The notes under the pieces were generated by a model, which saw only the letters and a program-made list of their open reading frames with translations, did no database searches and was not told the origin of the DNA. A program made the position numbers and the translations under genes. From contig OW569395.1 in NCBI GenBank assembly GCA_937625935.1, positions 124,001 through 188,000 on the forward strand: DNA of 64,000 nt, in the 5' to 3' direction. This document shows, piece by piece, positions 1-9,659 of the stretch. Each line of letters opens with the position of its first letter. The first letter of the stretch is position 1. Source of the DNA: Tetramitus jugosus (taxonomy: Eukaryota > Heterolobosea > Eutetramitea > Acrasida > Vahlkampfiidae).

Positions 1-1
1 C

Positions 2-2173
2 AACTATCAGCTTCTCAATCTCACAAAGTATGTTCTTTGGAATTTTGGTGTGGCAGATGTGGATGATATTATCTTGAGTGCAAGTTCTACAATATCTCGA
101 TTAATTCAATCGAACAATGGCACTAACGACATCAGCTCAATGGCAGTCTCAACTCTCCAGAAATTGACAACTGTTGTATTGAACTCGAAGGAGCCAGATG
201 AAGAAGCGACTACCTTGTCTACAACGAGTTACACACTGGTTGCTTTCAAAACATACGGAAGCAGTCTTCAAAATGTGTCACTTGAAAGCAATTACTCTTC
301 GATTCGCTTGCCAGAGAATGTCATATCGAACTCGAATTCCGATTCAGTATTTTCAATGGAGTATTTCACCTATCCTGACCAGCACAGTGCTCTTTGGAAT
401 ACTGATATTGCAGCCAATATTTCCTCGAGTATCATTTCTGTGAGAATATTGGATGAGTCATTGAGAAAGATTGCAATCGAAGCATCTGAGTCAGATCCAC
501 TTGTTCTTGTGATCAAAAAGAATAATGAAACATCAACAGATGATGAACTAGCTACATTTACATGCCGATACTATGATGAGACAACAGATTCCGAGTGGGG
601 TACATATGGTTGTTGGTTGTACAACGAGACTGATGAATATGTGATCTGTCATTGCAATCATACAACCTCATTCGCAGCATTTGTGCAATATTCCAAGAAG
701 GATCTGGAGAAGCCACTCACAAAGGATACCAAGAACTTGTACTATGCAAGAATTGCATTCAATGCCTTCTTTATGATCATCATTGCGATTTTGGTCGTCT
801 TTTTGATTATTGTTCGAAACAGACAGCCAGTCAGATCCAGATTGTTTGCTCCATTGTTCTGCCTGCTTGCATTGTTTATTGAATGTTCATTGCAAGGTGT
901 TCTGCGTTCGGCACTTCTATCAGTGGATAATCGAGCGAAGATGGTCACTGCAATCAATGTGATTGGTGGAATCATTATCACAATCTCATGCCCTCTCTCA
1001 GTGACAGCCTTGTTCATTTACTTGTGGCAGAATGTTCGATACATGTTGATGAGACAGTATTATGAAATTATGGACTTGTTGGATGGCAAGATTCATTCAT
1101 CTCGATTGGCACAAGTATCCAAGTTGATCATCTCCAAAGCACTTTTCATCGTCTCATGTGTTCTCGTGTTTGTTCCATGCTTCATTTACTTCCTGGTGAT
1201 CTCAACTGTGGGAGGAGTAGAGAGCAGCAAATCTTCCACCACTGCAACTGCATTAACTATTTCAAATGCTGTTGTTTATCTGGGTCTGCTCGCATTGATA
1301 AGTATTGGAATTGTGATCACGTTCCTCTGGGATGCTTCGATTGGCAAGTTGCTCCAACAGAAGAAACTGAGAGCTAATTCTGAAGTAAGAACACCAAAGG
1401 AAACTCCAAAGGATGCACAAGACAAGTTGAAGAAGGTTGTGGAGCCAATTTCGAAACATTTCCTGAAGGATGATCCATTGTTCTTCAGGTTAGACGCCCT
1501 TCTCATCTCTTTCACAGTTTGTTTTGGCTTTGTTTACTTTGCACTTGGGATTGCAGTTCAATATGGAGGAAGCCATCTCCAGAGCACACCTATTCAGATT
1601 GCACTCCTTGTTTTCGAAATTGTATTTGTATTCTTGAGAATCTTTGCATTTGGTGGTGCTCTGGCAATTATTGTGCTTGCCAAATGGAGAAGAACTAACT
1701 TTGATCAGGCTCATTCAGAGATTGTGGATGAAGGAACGATGGAACATGTTTTGCTCGGTTTAATCAAATCAAAGCATGGAAACTTAATATTCAGAGATTA
1801 TTGTGTCAAGGAGTTTGCATTGGAGAATTTGTTGGCCTTCCAAGACTTGGACAAGTTGAAAGCTGATTGGAGTTCTTTGGATGAGGCACACAAGCAAGCA
1901 CGCTTTGATACTTTTTATTCACTCTATGTTCAGTCTGGATCTGATCTGGAAGTCAATATTCCAGGAGTGGTCAGAAAGCAAGTCAATCAGTTGAAACAGG
2001 ATATTCAGAGTGAAGTAGCAAAGGATGTGTGGCGAAAGTTGCTCTTGGCTCTGCTCCAAAATATCACAGACACATTCTCTCGATTCGTTGACACCATTGA
2101 GTATCAGCAATACATCCAACACAGCGAAATGAACAAGCGACTGGAAGATGTATCACTCTCTGTTGCCCTCTAA
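2..2173 (+). CDS. Adhesion-type GPCR fused to RGS domain (5' partial)
   Basis: The frame is open to the left edge, so the N-terminus lies outside the window. Visible order: an extracellular part rich in Asn/Ser; a GPS-like autoproteolysis site at about nt 570-690 with the pattern C-W then C-x-C-N-H-T-T-S-F; seven hydrophobic segments between about nt 745 and 1690; and a C-terminal helical domain at about nt 1715-2130 that reads as an RGS fold (LENLLAF, then an FDTFYSLY helix). In known families the GPS site marks adhesion GPCRs and polycystin-like proteins, and RGS domains speed GTP hydrolysis on G-alpha. One polypeptide would thus hold a plasma-membrane receptor and its own G-protein brake. 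The stop is TAA at 2171-2173, followed by an AATAAA-like element. The class is well supported; the ligand is unknown. Confidence 0.8.
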   Translation, partial: NYQLLNLTKYVLWNFGVADVDDIILSASSTISRLIQSNNGTNDISSMAVSTLQKLTTVVLNSKEPDEEATTLSTTSYTLVAFKTYGSSLQNVSLESNYSSIRLPENVISNSNSDSVFSMEYFTYPDQHSALWNTDIAANISSSIISVRILDESLRKIAIEASESDPLVLVIKKNNETSTDDELATFTCRYYDETTDSEWGTYGCWLYNETDEYVICHCNHTTSFAAFVQYSKKDLEKPLTKDTKNLYYARIAFNAFFMIIIAILVVFLIIVRNRQPVRSRLFAPLFCLLALFIECSLQGVLRSALLSVDNRAKMVTAINVIGGIIITISCPLSVTALFIYLWQNVRYMLMRQYYEIMDLLDGKIHSSRLAQVSKLIISKALFIVSCVLVFVPCFIYFLVISTVGGVESSKSSTTATALTISNAVVYLGLLALISIGIVITFLWDASIGKLLQQKKLRANSEVRTPKETPKDAQDKLKKVVEPISKHFLKDDPLFFRLDALLISFTVCFGFVYFALGIAVQYGGSHLQSTPIQIALLVFEIVFVFLRIFAFGGALAIIVLAKWRRTNFDQAHSEIVDEGTMEHVLLGLIKSKHGNLIFRDYCVKEFALENLLAFQDLDKLKADWSSLDEAHKQARFDTFYSLYVQSGSDLEVNIPGVVRKQVNQLKQDIQSEVAKDVWRKLLLALLQNITDTFSRFVDTIEYQQYIQHSEMNKRLEDVSLSVAL

Positions 2174-2330
2174 ACAATCAACAATAAACAACAAGGTCCA
2201 TTTATTATATTAGAAGAACCTAACTTTTTCCTTCCAGCGGCCAAATCCCTCTTTGATTGAAGATTCAGTCATTTCGACAAAATGTTTTTCCAGCTGGAAA
2301 ACGACTGAGAGAAAACAAGAGAGAGCAAAA

Positions 2331-2729
2331 ATGTCATCGTCCAAAACACCTCCTACCAACAACACCAATAACAAGGATGATGACGAAAAAATAGACATGC
2401 TCTTCACAAGGTATGCCTACTTTACACAAGAACCCATCACATTCAAGAGCAAAGATCCCAATGAAGCTGAAAATGTGTGCAATCAAGAGCTCAATGCATT
2501 CACACATTGTGAACTGATGCACAAGCAGAATGCTGCTGAAGAGTGCGAAGGTTTCAGAGAAGCTTTCATTCAGTGCCAACGCGACTACAATCAGAGGGAA
2601 AAAACAAATGAAGAGCGCGTAAAAATGATGGCGCAAAAACTGTATTTTTTACAGGACGGGGAAACGTTTGTGCAAGAAAATGTGCCTTCGAGCTATGATG
2701 TCGAACAAATGAAAAATCGGAGGTTTTAA
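2331..2729 (+). CDS. Twin CX9C (CHCH-type) protein, probably mitochondrial IMS
   Basis: 132 residues from the ATG at 2331, which has A at -3; the frame upstream has no other ATG. Cysteines sit at 50, 60, 72 and 82, giving two exact C-x9-C motifs separated by 11 residues, the hallmark of coiled-coil-helix proteins. Proteins of this class are generally oxidised by the Mia40/Erv1 relay in the mitochondrial intermembrane space and serve as assembly factors or subunits of respiratory complexes. The N-terminal 20 residues are Asn/Asp/Lys-rich and there is no classical presequence, as usual for this class. I cannot assign it to a named member (COX19, COX23, CMC and NDUFA8 types are all possible). 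It lies 157 bp downstream of the GPCR-RGS gene on the same strand. Confidence 0.75.
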   Translation: MSSSKTPPTNNTNNKDDDEKIDMLFTRYAYFTQEPITFKSKDPNEAENVCNQELNAFTHCELMHKQNAAEECEGFREAFIQCQRDYNQREKTNEERVKMMAQKLYFLQDGETFVQENVPSSYDVEQMKNRRF

Positions 2730-3050
2730 TCACAAACATGAATGTGAACTGTATGCAGGGTTGATGACTTTCAACAAGACAGGAATTTTCAATGATTGTA
2801 AAGAATATTGGTTGTTAGTTTCTACTTACTTTTGATTGTTGTCGTTGTTCATCACGTTAGGTTGGTAGTGGAGTCATACAAGAGCTTGTGTGGTCTTGTT
2901 ATGCTCGTCCACTCGCTCAAGTACATTATTATTATATTAATATATTGTATTGAGTAGAGCCCAAAACTATCGAACGGAGTAATCCAATCCTTTCGGAAGA
3001 ACCAGAAACAAAGAACATTTCATTTGAAAAAAAATTGCCAGATCAAGGCC
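2730..3050. other. Intergenic, no gene seen
   Basis: An AT-rich spacer between the CX9C gene and the ankyrin gene, with a TA-rich run near 2925-2955. I see no ORF, RNA gene or strong motif. It presumably holds the promoter of the downstream ankyrin gene. Confidence 0.5.
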
Positions 3051-4457
3051 ATGCGTCATCGGTTCTTGTTTCAAGCCAGGAGACTGGTCTATCATTTGTG
3101 GGTTCCTCTTTTCTCAAAGGTACTTGGTAAGTTTGGCTATGAGCGTCTGATCCGCCAACCCCAAATCTTTGAAAAACAAGTCTTCTATAGGTTGGATCGT
3201 CAAGATAGCTTTGACTTTACCAAGAAGTATATCCATTCTTGGCTCATTGTACCTCATTTGGATCTCCTGTTTCTGCAAGCTGCTAACTGGAACAACATTC
3301 AAGTCATGGAGTACCTGTTGGATCGGAAGCTCGTGTCCATCGATGCACAATATCAAGGTAGAACCGCGATCATGCAGGCTGCAAAGAATGGAACGTTACA
3401 AGCACTCGAACTGTTGTTGAATCGAGGTGCAAAAATGCCTTCGACCATACTGTTCGAAATAGGTTGGTTTTCTGGGCCTCACGACAGGACAGTCAAGTTT
3501 CTTTTGGAGCACGGTGCTGATCCACATGTGCGATTGAACGGAAAGGGAATTCTTGGTCACCTAAGTCCATTTCTTTCAATTAATTATCTGAATGAATTGA
3601 AGAAGGTTCTTCCTGTGAGTAAGGAGGAGTTGAATGAAGCACTACTCTATCTCACAAAAACTCGCTATGGCTTCCTAGAGAAAATTCAATGGTTGGTGGA
3701 GAATGGTGCAGATCTATCCGCACGGGATCCAGAAACACAACGAACACCTCTACTTAATTCTTCCATACACCCAGATGGAGAAGCAATCAGATTTATGTTG
3801 GATCATGGAGCAAATATCCTTGATCGTGATGCAAAGGGTCGCAATATTTTGTTTTTATTGGGAGAAGGATCGTTGAATTTGTTTAAGTTTTTAATTGATG
3901 CAGGAGCGAGAATTGATGATAAACTGCAAGGGAACATTGGTCTTGTTTCTCATCTTTCTGCCTACGGTAGTCATCCTCAATATCTGGAGTACATTCTAGA
4001 CGAGAAGGGTTTGAGTGCCAATGAACTTGACGACGATGGTCGATCAGCCCTGGTGAGAGCTGTTAGCATAGGGAGATCCCACAGAATAATTCGATCACTA
4101 TTGAAGAGGGGAGCGGATCCAGCCTTTGGTAGAAGGTCGTTTGACAATGCTTCAGCGATTCACATTGCTGTTGGAGCTACCAATGTTCAAATAACAGAAT
4201 TTCTTTTAGAGTATGGTGCAGATGTAAATACTAGAGATTCTAAAGGGAATACTCCATTGATCATCACCGCAGAGTATGCAGGAACAAAGATGGCTACATT
4301 GCTTCTCAAGCATGGGGCTGATATCTTAGCTCGAAACAATGAGGGGAAGACTGTTGTTGATGTCGCTGCAGAGAAAAAGTTTTATGAACAGGAAAAAGAA
4401 TACCGGGACCTTCTTTCTCATCACATGCTTTTATCCAAAAATCGAAACTGTAAATAG
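3051..4457 (+). CDS. Ankyrin-repeat protein
   Basis: 468 residues from ATG 3051. The frame also runs 27 nt upstream, but only from a TTG. From about residue 80 to the end the protein consists of ankyrin-type units: recurring A-x-x-x-G/N-x2-x-V/I-x2-L-L-x-x-G-A-D blocks such as LLEHGADPHV, LVENGADLSA, LLKRGADPAF, LLEYGADVNT and LLKHGADILA. The first about 75 residues are basic and aromatic with no recognised domain. Ankyrin stacks are protein-binding scaffolds, so no enzymatic role can be read. It is convergent with the minus-strand ankyrin gene ending at 4746. Both carry degenerate ankyrin stacks, suggesting a locally expanded family, though the two are clearly diverged. Confidence 0.85.
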   Translation: MRHRFLFQARRLVYHLWVPLFSKVLGKFGYERLIRQPQIFEKQVFYRLDRQDSFDFTKKYIHSWLIVPHLDLLFLQAANWNNIQVMEYLLDRKLVSIDAQYQGRTAIMQAAKNGTLQALELLLNRGAKMPSTILFEIGWFSGPHDRTVKFLLEHGADPHVRLNGKGILGHLSPFLSINYLNELKKVLPVSKEELNEALLYLTKTRYGFLEKIQWLVENGADLSARDPETQRTPLLNSSIHPDGEAIRFMLDHGANILDRDAKGRNILFLLGEGSLNLFKFLIDAGARIDDKLQGNIGLVSHLSAYGSHPQYLEYILDEKGLSANELDDDGRSALVRAVSIGRSHRIIRSLLKRGADPAFGRRSFDNASAIHIAVGATNVQITEFLLEYGADVNTRDSKGNTPLIITAEYAGTKMATLLLKHGADILARNNEGKTVVDVAAEKKFYEQEKEYRDLLSHHMLLSKNRNCK

Positions 4458-4620
4458 TTATTTCTTTAATCAAATCTTTACCAATCAGTGGAGTACCTCC
4501 TGTGCTTACATGGTCATATCTTAAGAAAATTGTTTTGAAACGGTAAAATAGCAAAACTCAGTGAGTGCCACACCATGAACCGTCAAATCTCATCAAATAG
4601 ACAATCATCCTAGTGCATTT

Positions 4621-4642
4621 CAATAGTACACATGTACTATTG
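4621..4642. repeat. Perfect inverted repeat, 10-bp arms
   Basis: The arm CAATAGTACA is followed by a 2-bp spacer (CA) and its exact reverse complement TGTACTATTG. It lies in the 288-bp spacer between two convergent ankyrin genes. It could form a hairpin in either transcript or be a dyad binding site; chance cannot be excluded. Confidence 0.5.
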
Positions 4643-4745
4643 TTTATTCAGTACGGATTGGGACACTCTGCTGGCTAACTCTAAACATTCTATTGCATTT
4701 CCTTGCACGTTGGTGATCTGCTGGGCGATTACCCTTGCCCTGCAC

Positions 4746-6842
4746 CTAGAGTATTCTTCTTCTTTTTCTTGCCCTTGGCTCATCTATGTTTGCAATTGTC
4801 AGTGAGAGTCTAGAGCATATGTCGTCACGTCCCGAACCCATGGCAATCATAGTAGCATTTCTTCCATCATTTTCCAGCGGCTGAACAATCAATTGTAATA
4901 GTATATCCGGATATCTTTCTTTCCAATTCCGGATGATACATTCACACAAAGAATAACTTCTTTCAGCGGCAATGTGCAAAAGATTGGGTTTTGTTTCTCG
5001 AGTTTCATCGCTTACCAGTATATTGTCGGTGACAGCCATCAATTCCTCAAACATGGAGAGATCTAATGCCACCTCCGTTGCAAGGTACATGACAGGGATT
5101 GGAGCAATCACACCATCGTTCTTGCTCTTAAAGACAGGCTGGTTGGCAATGTCACTCAACTTGATTGATAATTCTTTCAACAAGTGTAACCCACTATAAG
5201 CCTCAAGCAAAATTTGAAGTGGACTCACACCACATATATCTTTCAAATCTACTTCATTCGATTCTTCAGCTCGTTCATAAAGCATTTCAGGGTGATGTTT
5301 AAGGCAAAGGATTGCACAATATTTCGCAACATGATAATCTCCTTCCTCAGGCGAATCACCATCCTCTATTTCAATGATATCCCTTACAATAAAATGCAAA
5401 GCAGTCAATCCATGTTTCATTCTTGGAGCCAAGAGCTTTGACCATTGGGCGGACAATACCGATGGTGTATGGATAAGTGTACTAATTAAGGCGTAATTCT
5501 TCTTGCGAAGTGCGGATGTAAGAATAGTTTCTCCTTCATCATTCTCAAGATCAACTTGGGCTCCTGCTGCAATCAATTCGACAAAGCAGGCAGCTTCAAA
5601 TTTGTCTTGATTGAGGACAGCAAAATGTAACAGGGCGTTTTCTCTTTTCTCATTCAGTGAGTTAGCACTAAAACCATTCTTCAGTAACCATTGGATTGTT
5701 TGAACATTGGGTCTTACCAGAGAGGCATGAAGTAAATTTCCACAAGATGTTTGATAATCTTTCAATGTTTGCTTCTTGAAGCAAGGCAACTTGATGACTT
5801 CTTCAAGGAAACTCGGAAAATCGAATTCATGGACAGAATTGAGGAAAATCAGTTCAAGAGGAGTCTGAGCCATCGTATTTCTTTCGAACATGAAACTCTC
5901 AGGACAAACTGAACAAAGGTATTTCACGAGATCAATATCTACCATGCTGAAGACAGAATGAAGAACATTGTTCCCAGCTCTGTCCACTGAAGTGAGGGAA
6001 GCTCCTGCTGATATCAGGTATTTGATTGGTTCCAAACTCTCGGTGATCCTTGATTGATCCTTCAGACAGTCTATTGACTCAAAGAACAGCTGAATTAGTG
6101 GAAGATCTCTTTGATTATCATCAATAAATCCATCCAAATTTCCAATGGTAATTAATTCAGGCTTCTTCTTCAACAAGTATTCCATCAAGTCAGCTAGGAT
6201 CGAAGAATCTGGAAGAGCAAAAAATGCCTCCACAAGATAATTTCGAACCCCATTGACAACCATTGAAGGGTTGTAAGTTTCTATGATCCTCTCGATCATG
6301 TTCAAGTCTTGTTCTCTTGAACATTGCGCGATCAAACCGCTGAGGAGAGTACCCGGTGGCGAATCTTCTTGTTCCACATAGGTGCTGTCAATCTGAAACA
6401 CTAATTCAGGGTATTTCACTCTCCCTTCGTCTGTGATCAACGCCAGGATTGTGGGTAATTGTTTGCGACTGGTACTGAGAACAAACTGGGCGTCCAACTT
6501 GGTATGCGGTCCGAGTTGAAACTCCTTGTCAGTTACTGGCAGAGAGAGAAGTGGTTGGAAATAAGGATGCTCTCGCACAGCAATATCAATCATTACTTCC
6601 ATGATTTCATCAGTGATTTTTCTCAAGTTGCTTATGAGAGATAGGACAATCCCCTCTTTCTTTGACATGTAATTCAAATAGTCACATACTTGGACATTGG
6701 AAAAAACTGATTGATTAGATGATTGATTAGATGGATAAGCATTATCAGATGGCGACCCCACTACTGACACGTAAAAGTGTGAGTAAATGTCCCTGAGAGA
6801 TTCCCAATCATTGCTAGTTAATTGATTGCGAGGCAGAAACAC
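4746..6842 (-). CDS. Ankyrin-repeat protein, probably C-terminal part of a larger broken gene
   Basis: About 698 codons open on the minus strand, ending in a short basic tail (ARKRRR) that could be nuclear-targeting. Ankyrin-like helical units run through most of the length (for example LLKNGFSANS, ELIAAGAQVD and the GNNVLHSVF and GLTALHFIV blocks), with divergent repeats typical of amoeboflagellate ankyrin proteins. The frame has no ATG at its 5' end: it opens directly after a TGA at 6843-6845, and the first internal ATG is at 6668. The frame upstream of that TGA continues in phase into an F-box-like region (next entry). Either this is an independent gene starting at 6668 (about 640 residues), or a single F-box-ankyrin gene is interrupted by a stop. 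No splice pair that removes the TGA and restores phase was found. Confidence 0.65.
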   Translation of the reverse strand: MFLPRNQLTSNDWESLRDIYSHFYVSVVGSPSDNAYPSNQSSNQSVFSNVQVCDYLNYMSKKEGIVLSLISNLRKITDEIMEVMIDIAVREHPYFQPLLSLPVTDKEFQLGPHTKLDAQFVLSTSRKQLPTILALITDEGRVKYPELVFQIDSTYVEQEDSPPGTLLSGLIAQCSREQDLNMIERIIETYNPSMVVNGVRNYLVEAFFALPDSSILADLMEYLLKKKPELITIGNLDGFIDDNQRDLPLIQLFFESIDCLKDQSRITESLEPIKYLISAGASLTSVDRAGNNVLHSVFSMVDIDLVKYLCSVCPESFMFERNTMAQTPLELIFLNSVHEFDFPSFLEEVIKLPCFKKQTLKDYQTSCGNLLHASLVRPNVQTIQWLLKNGFSANSLNEKRENALLHFAVLNQDKFEAACFVELIAAGAQVDLENDEGETILTSALRKKNYALISTLIHTPSVLSAQWSKLLAPRMKHGLTALHFIVRDIIEIEDGDSPEEGDYHVAKYCAILCLKHHPEMLYERAEESNEVDLKDICGVSPLQILLEAYSGLHLLKELSIKLSDIANQPVFKSKNDGVIAPIPVMYLATEVALDLSMFEELMAVTDNILVSDETRETKPNLLHIAAERSYSLCECIIRNWKERYPDILLQLIVQPLENDGRNATMIAMGSGRDDICSRLSLTIANIDEPRARKRRRIL

Positions 6843-7554
6843 TCAGGAAAAAGAGAAATTATGGATATCAACGATTGGTGAATTAGTGGGGCGATACAAC
6901 GATTCGTTGATTAATTGTCGTCCCTTGTCCGAAAATATCTTTAGCATCTCCAAAACCTTCAGATCAGTGCTGTACCCCACAGTGACACCAACAAAGTGGA
7001 GGTTCTTGGTCGAACTTGGTAACCAAGTTGCAATTAGTTCCCATTGGCTCCACTCCATCTGATTCTCTAGTTCGTACTTCGAATACATGTCGTAACGACT
7101 CCCAGTGCCCAAGATATCCAATGTTTCCAATTGAAGTAATTTTGGTAACATTGCAACCACACAACGATTGAAATTTGTAGTGCCCAGGGAACCGAAGCCC
7201 AATCGTAGGTGATTCACATTGGGAAATGTATTGGCCAAAAAAGTAAACAAATGAGTCTTGTCATCGTAGCGGGCTTGAACATCAATAGTACTCAATCGAC
7301 AGTGTTCTCCGATAAAGCCAATGGGCTTAAATTGAACCAATGTTTTCTGACGATTGTCCAATCTAATATAGTATTTTGGTCTGCCATCGTCGATAAGACT
7401 CAGATAAGTTACTTTTGCATAAATGTGCTTATGAAATTCATTGAACCACTGATGGCATAAAATTTCTAAGCATGAAATAATAGGGAAAAGCGGGGACAAA
7501 TGACATGATCAAATGAAAGATCTCTCTGGGAATGGCACACGTACAGCCACCCAT
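6843..7554 (-). pseudogene. F-box-like/LRR-like N-terminal region with frameshift and stop
   Basis: Read on the minus strand from the ATG at 7554, the sequence gives an F-box-like start (AIPREIFHLIMSF). A one-base phase change in the homopolymer-rich stretch at about 7482-7498 must then be crossed to continue with ISCLEILCHQWFNEF, the second half of the same F-box pattern. It continues as LRR-like text (VNHLRLGFGSLGTTNF, LLQLETLDILGTGS) to a TGA at 6843-6845. The reading frame after that TGA is the same one that encodes the ankyrin stack. F-box proteins recruit substrates to SCF ubiquitin ligases and often carry LRR or ankyrin modules. A frameshift plus an in-frame stop suggests a decaying gene or sequence errors. 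The F-box assignment itself is moderate. Confidence 0.5.
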
Positions 7555-7847
7555 GACAAAAAAACCATTGTCTGCCTTGTCCCAAATTTCATTGGGTTGT
7601 TGGGAAGTGTCATGAGCTTCAGATTCTATTCTCGAAGTATCCTCATAATAGTTTCGTTCATTGAATTGGTAAGAGCACCTGTCTTCTTTGGTCAAGTTAC
7701 CAAAAGCAGCAACTCTACTCAATGTTGTGTTGTTGCTTTGAACTTTGAATTGTGTGGGGTCTGCTGCAAATACGATCTGTCATGGTTTTTAAAAACGTGC
7801 ATGAGGAAAAAAGCACAGGGAAACATCTTCTATGAACTTTCTTTTTA

Positions 7848-9659
7848 TCAAGTTGAACCTGATTCGATATCTTCCGGTATGAGCCTCTCTAAGCTTGAAA
7901 AGTCCAACTGGATAATATCTTCTCTCAGCCTGTAATACTGGTCTAGTTTGCTTCTGAGAGAATGAGCCACTTTGTCCTTGAAGATGACCAATTCTTGCGA
8001 AACTTTTGCACTTTTTTCCTTCAATTCTTGGATTTCTTCTTCGTACTCGTGGATTTTAACCACATTGTCCTCCCTTTCTTTGAGCAACTTATTGTTCATT
8101 ACTCTCAATTTTTGTACTTCCTCCCTGAGACTTTCAATATCATTTGAACTCTCTCCTGAATCCTTCGATGTACCTTGTATGGTTTTAGATACATTGATTT
8201 GTTTGAGAGACGGTGGCAATGTACCATGTTCAAAATTCTTCTCATCTTCTTCTAGTAATAACGGACTGTAATAAACTCGTTCTCCGTCTTGATCCAACGC
8301 CGCACAGATGATTGTGTATGTGAAAGAGTTGTATAGGTGATTGTATCTCTCATCTGGATACTCTACCACAGGGAACATCCACTCATTCAAGTACGTTCTC
8401 ACATTAGGGAATTCTTTGTGATGATCTTGGAGAAAGTATATTACATGGGCTCCATGAGCAATCCCATCCGTTGTTCGAGGATGAGAGTCAAAAACAAGGA
8501 AGAATGGTTGATACTCGTTGTCGTTTCTATAATACAAAAGAATAGTCTCTGGTTGCTTTGTTATCACAGCGCAGACGCTAGATTGATTTCTCTTCGCTGC
8601 TGATATCATGTTGTTCATCATTGCTTCAAAGGATAGGTCTGAGATTGTATCTGTGTACGCATCTAGCACACGCAATTGTTTCAGGAATCTCTCCTTTGAG
8701 TTGTACACTTCACTAAAAGATTGGCGACCGAGTTGAGAATCTTGCATACATCCTTGTTTCAAGATTCTATCGATTACTCTATCATTCCAAGCTTTGATAT
8801 TTAAGGTATCTATCACATCAAAAAGAATTTGAGTTGCAGCTTCTATCGCGATGGTTGTGCAGGCTTCTCTTCCATCGAACGAGTACTGATCCTTTATGCT
8901 AGAAATTATTAGCACATTTTCTATCTTCAATCGATGACTCGACAAGCTTTGAGCATATCTCCAATGACATGTCGACTCGTAATCGCACAAGTTCATTGCA
9001 ATAAGTTTGTTACTGTCACGGTCTTGGTCTTTTGGCTTAGCAGTGAATGAAGAAACAGATTTCACAATTGCTTCTCTCGTTGGAGCACTGCCTGAGTCAA
9101 TAGAATCAAAAGAACGATTCACTGAACTCGAGGAACTGCCCGAGGAACTTCCATTTTCATTATTTACATCTTCATCTTTGCTCATCACGTCCATCAACTT
9201 TCGTCCACACCATGAATACCCACCATAGATGTGCTTGTTCAGTTCTTTTTCATCGTTAAAACTCTTGGAGCATATGGGGCAAGAAAACTCTGAATTCAAC
9301 AGTTTTGGACTTAAACTACTGCTTTTTCTCACTGTTTCATCTCTTGAATTACTATTTGGTACATTGATTGATCTATGGGACTCACGTAAGTTCAGTTCAC
9401 TTTGAGGAGAAGTCCTATTGATATGGCGATCATCGAGATACCCTCTTTTCATATCATCACTACCTTTCAGTGTATGCTTGTACCTTTGAATCTCTGGTGA
9501 GGGTCGCGAGCTAAGAACCGAGCTAGAAATAGTTGACATCCTTGTTCTTGAACTAGGAGAACTGTCCAATGAAGAGCTACCGAGTGAAGACCTTGGAGTC
9601 GAAGATGATCTCTTTGAGAACAATGGAGAAGATGCATTAGATGAATTCAAACCGCTCAT
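7848..9659 (-). CDS. Zinc-finger/coiled-coil protein with unassigned central domain
   Basis: 603 residues from ATG 9659; the frame extends about 50 codons upstream but only from a non-ATG codon. Layout: Ser-rich basic N-terminus (1-125); one C2HC finger (C127, C130, H143, C151); a second Ser-rich linker; a compact conserved-looking domain at about 215-465; and a coiled coil at about 505-575. The central domain has REACTTIA (C267) and later FFLVFDSHPR (D391, H393), an arrangement that recalls Cys-His papain-like hydrolases such as deubiquitinases. That is inference only, because I do not recognise the family. The gene is divergent from the MADS-box gene across a 212-bp shared promoter interval, and its 3' end faces the F-box/ankyrin locus. 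Confidence 0.75.
   Translation of the reverse strand: MSGLNSSNASSPLFSKRSSSTPRSSLGSSSLDSSPSSRTRMSTISSSVLSSRPSPEIQRYKHTLKGSDDMKRGYLDDRHINRTSPQSELNLRESHRSINVPNSNSRDETVRKSSSLSPKLLNSEFSCPICSKSFNDEKELNKHIYGGYSWCGRKLMDVMSKDEDVNNENGSSSGSSSSSVNRSFDSIDSGSAPTREAIVKSVSSFTAKPKDQDRDSNKLIAMNLCDYESTCHWRYAQSLSSHRLKIENVLIISSIKDQYSFDGREACTTIAIEAATQILFDVIDTLNIKAWNDRVIDRILKQGCMQDSQLGRQSFSEVYNSKERFLKQLRVLDAYTDTISDLSFEAMMNNMISAAKRNQSSVCAVITKQPETILLYYRNDNEYQPFFLVFDSHPRTTDGIAHGAHVIYFLQDHHKEFPNVRTYLNEWMFPVVEYPDERYNHLYNSFTYTIICAALDQDGERVYYSPLLLEEDEKNFEHGTLPPSLKQINVSKTIQGTSKDSGESSNDIESLREEVQKLRVMNNKLLKEREDNVVKIHEYEEEIQELKEKSAKVSQELVIFKDKVAHSLRSKLDQYYRLREDIIQLDFSSLERLIPEDIESGST

Noticed and set aside
6780-6900. Intron removing the TGA at 6843
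   Set aside because: A GTTGAT...AACTAG pair of about 60 nt exists but changes the reading phase; no other donor-acceptor pair keeps both frames.
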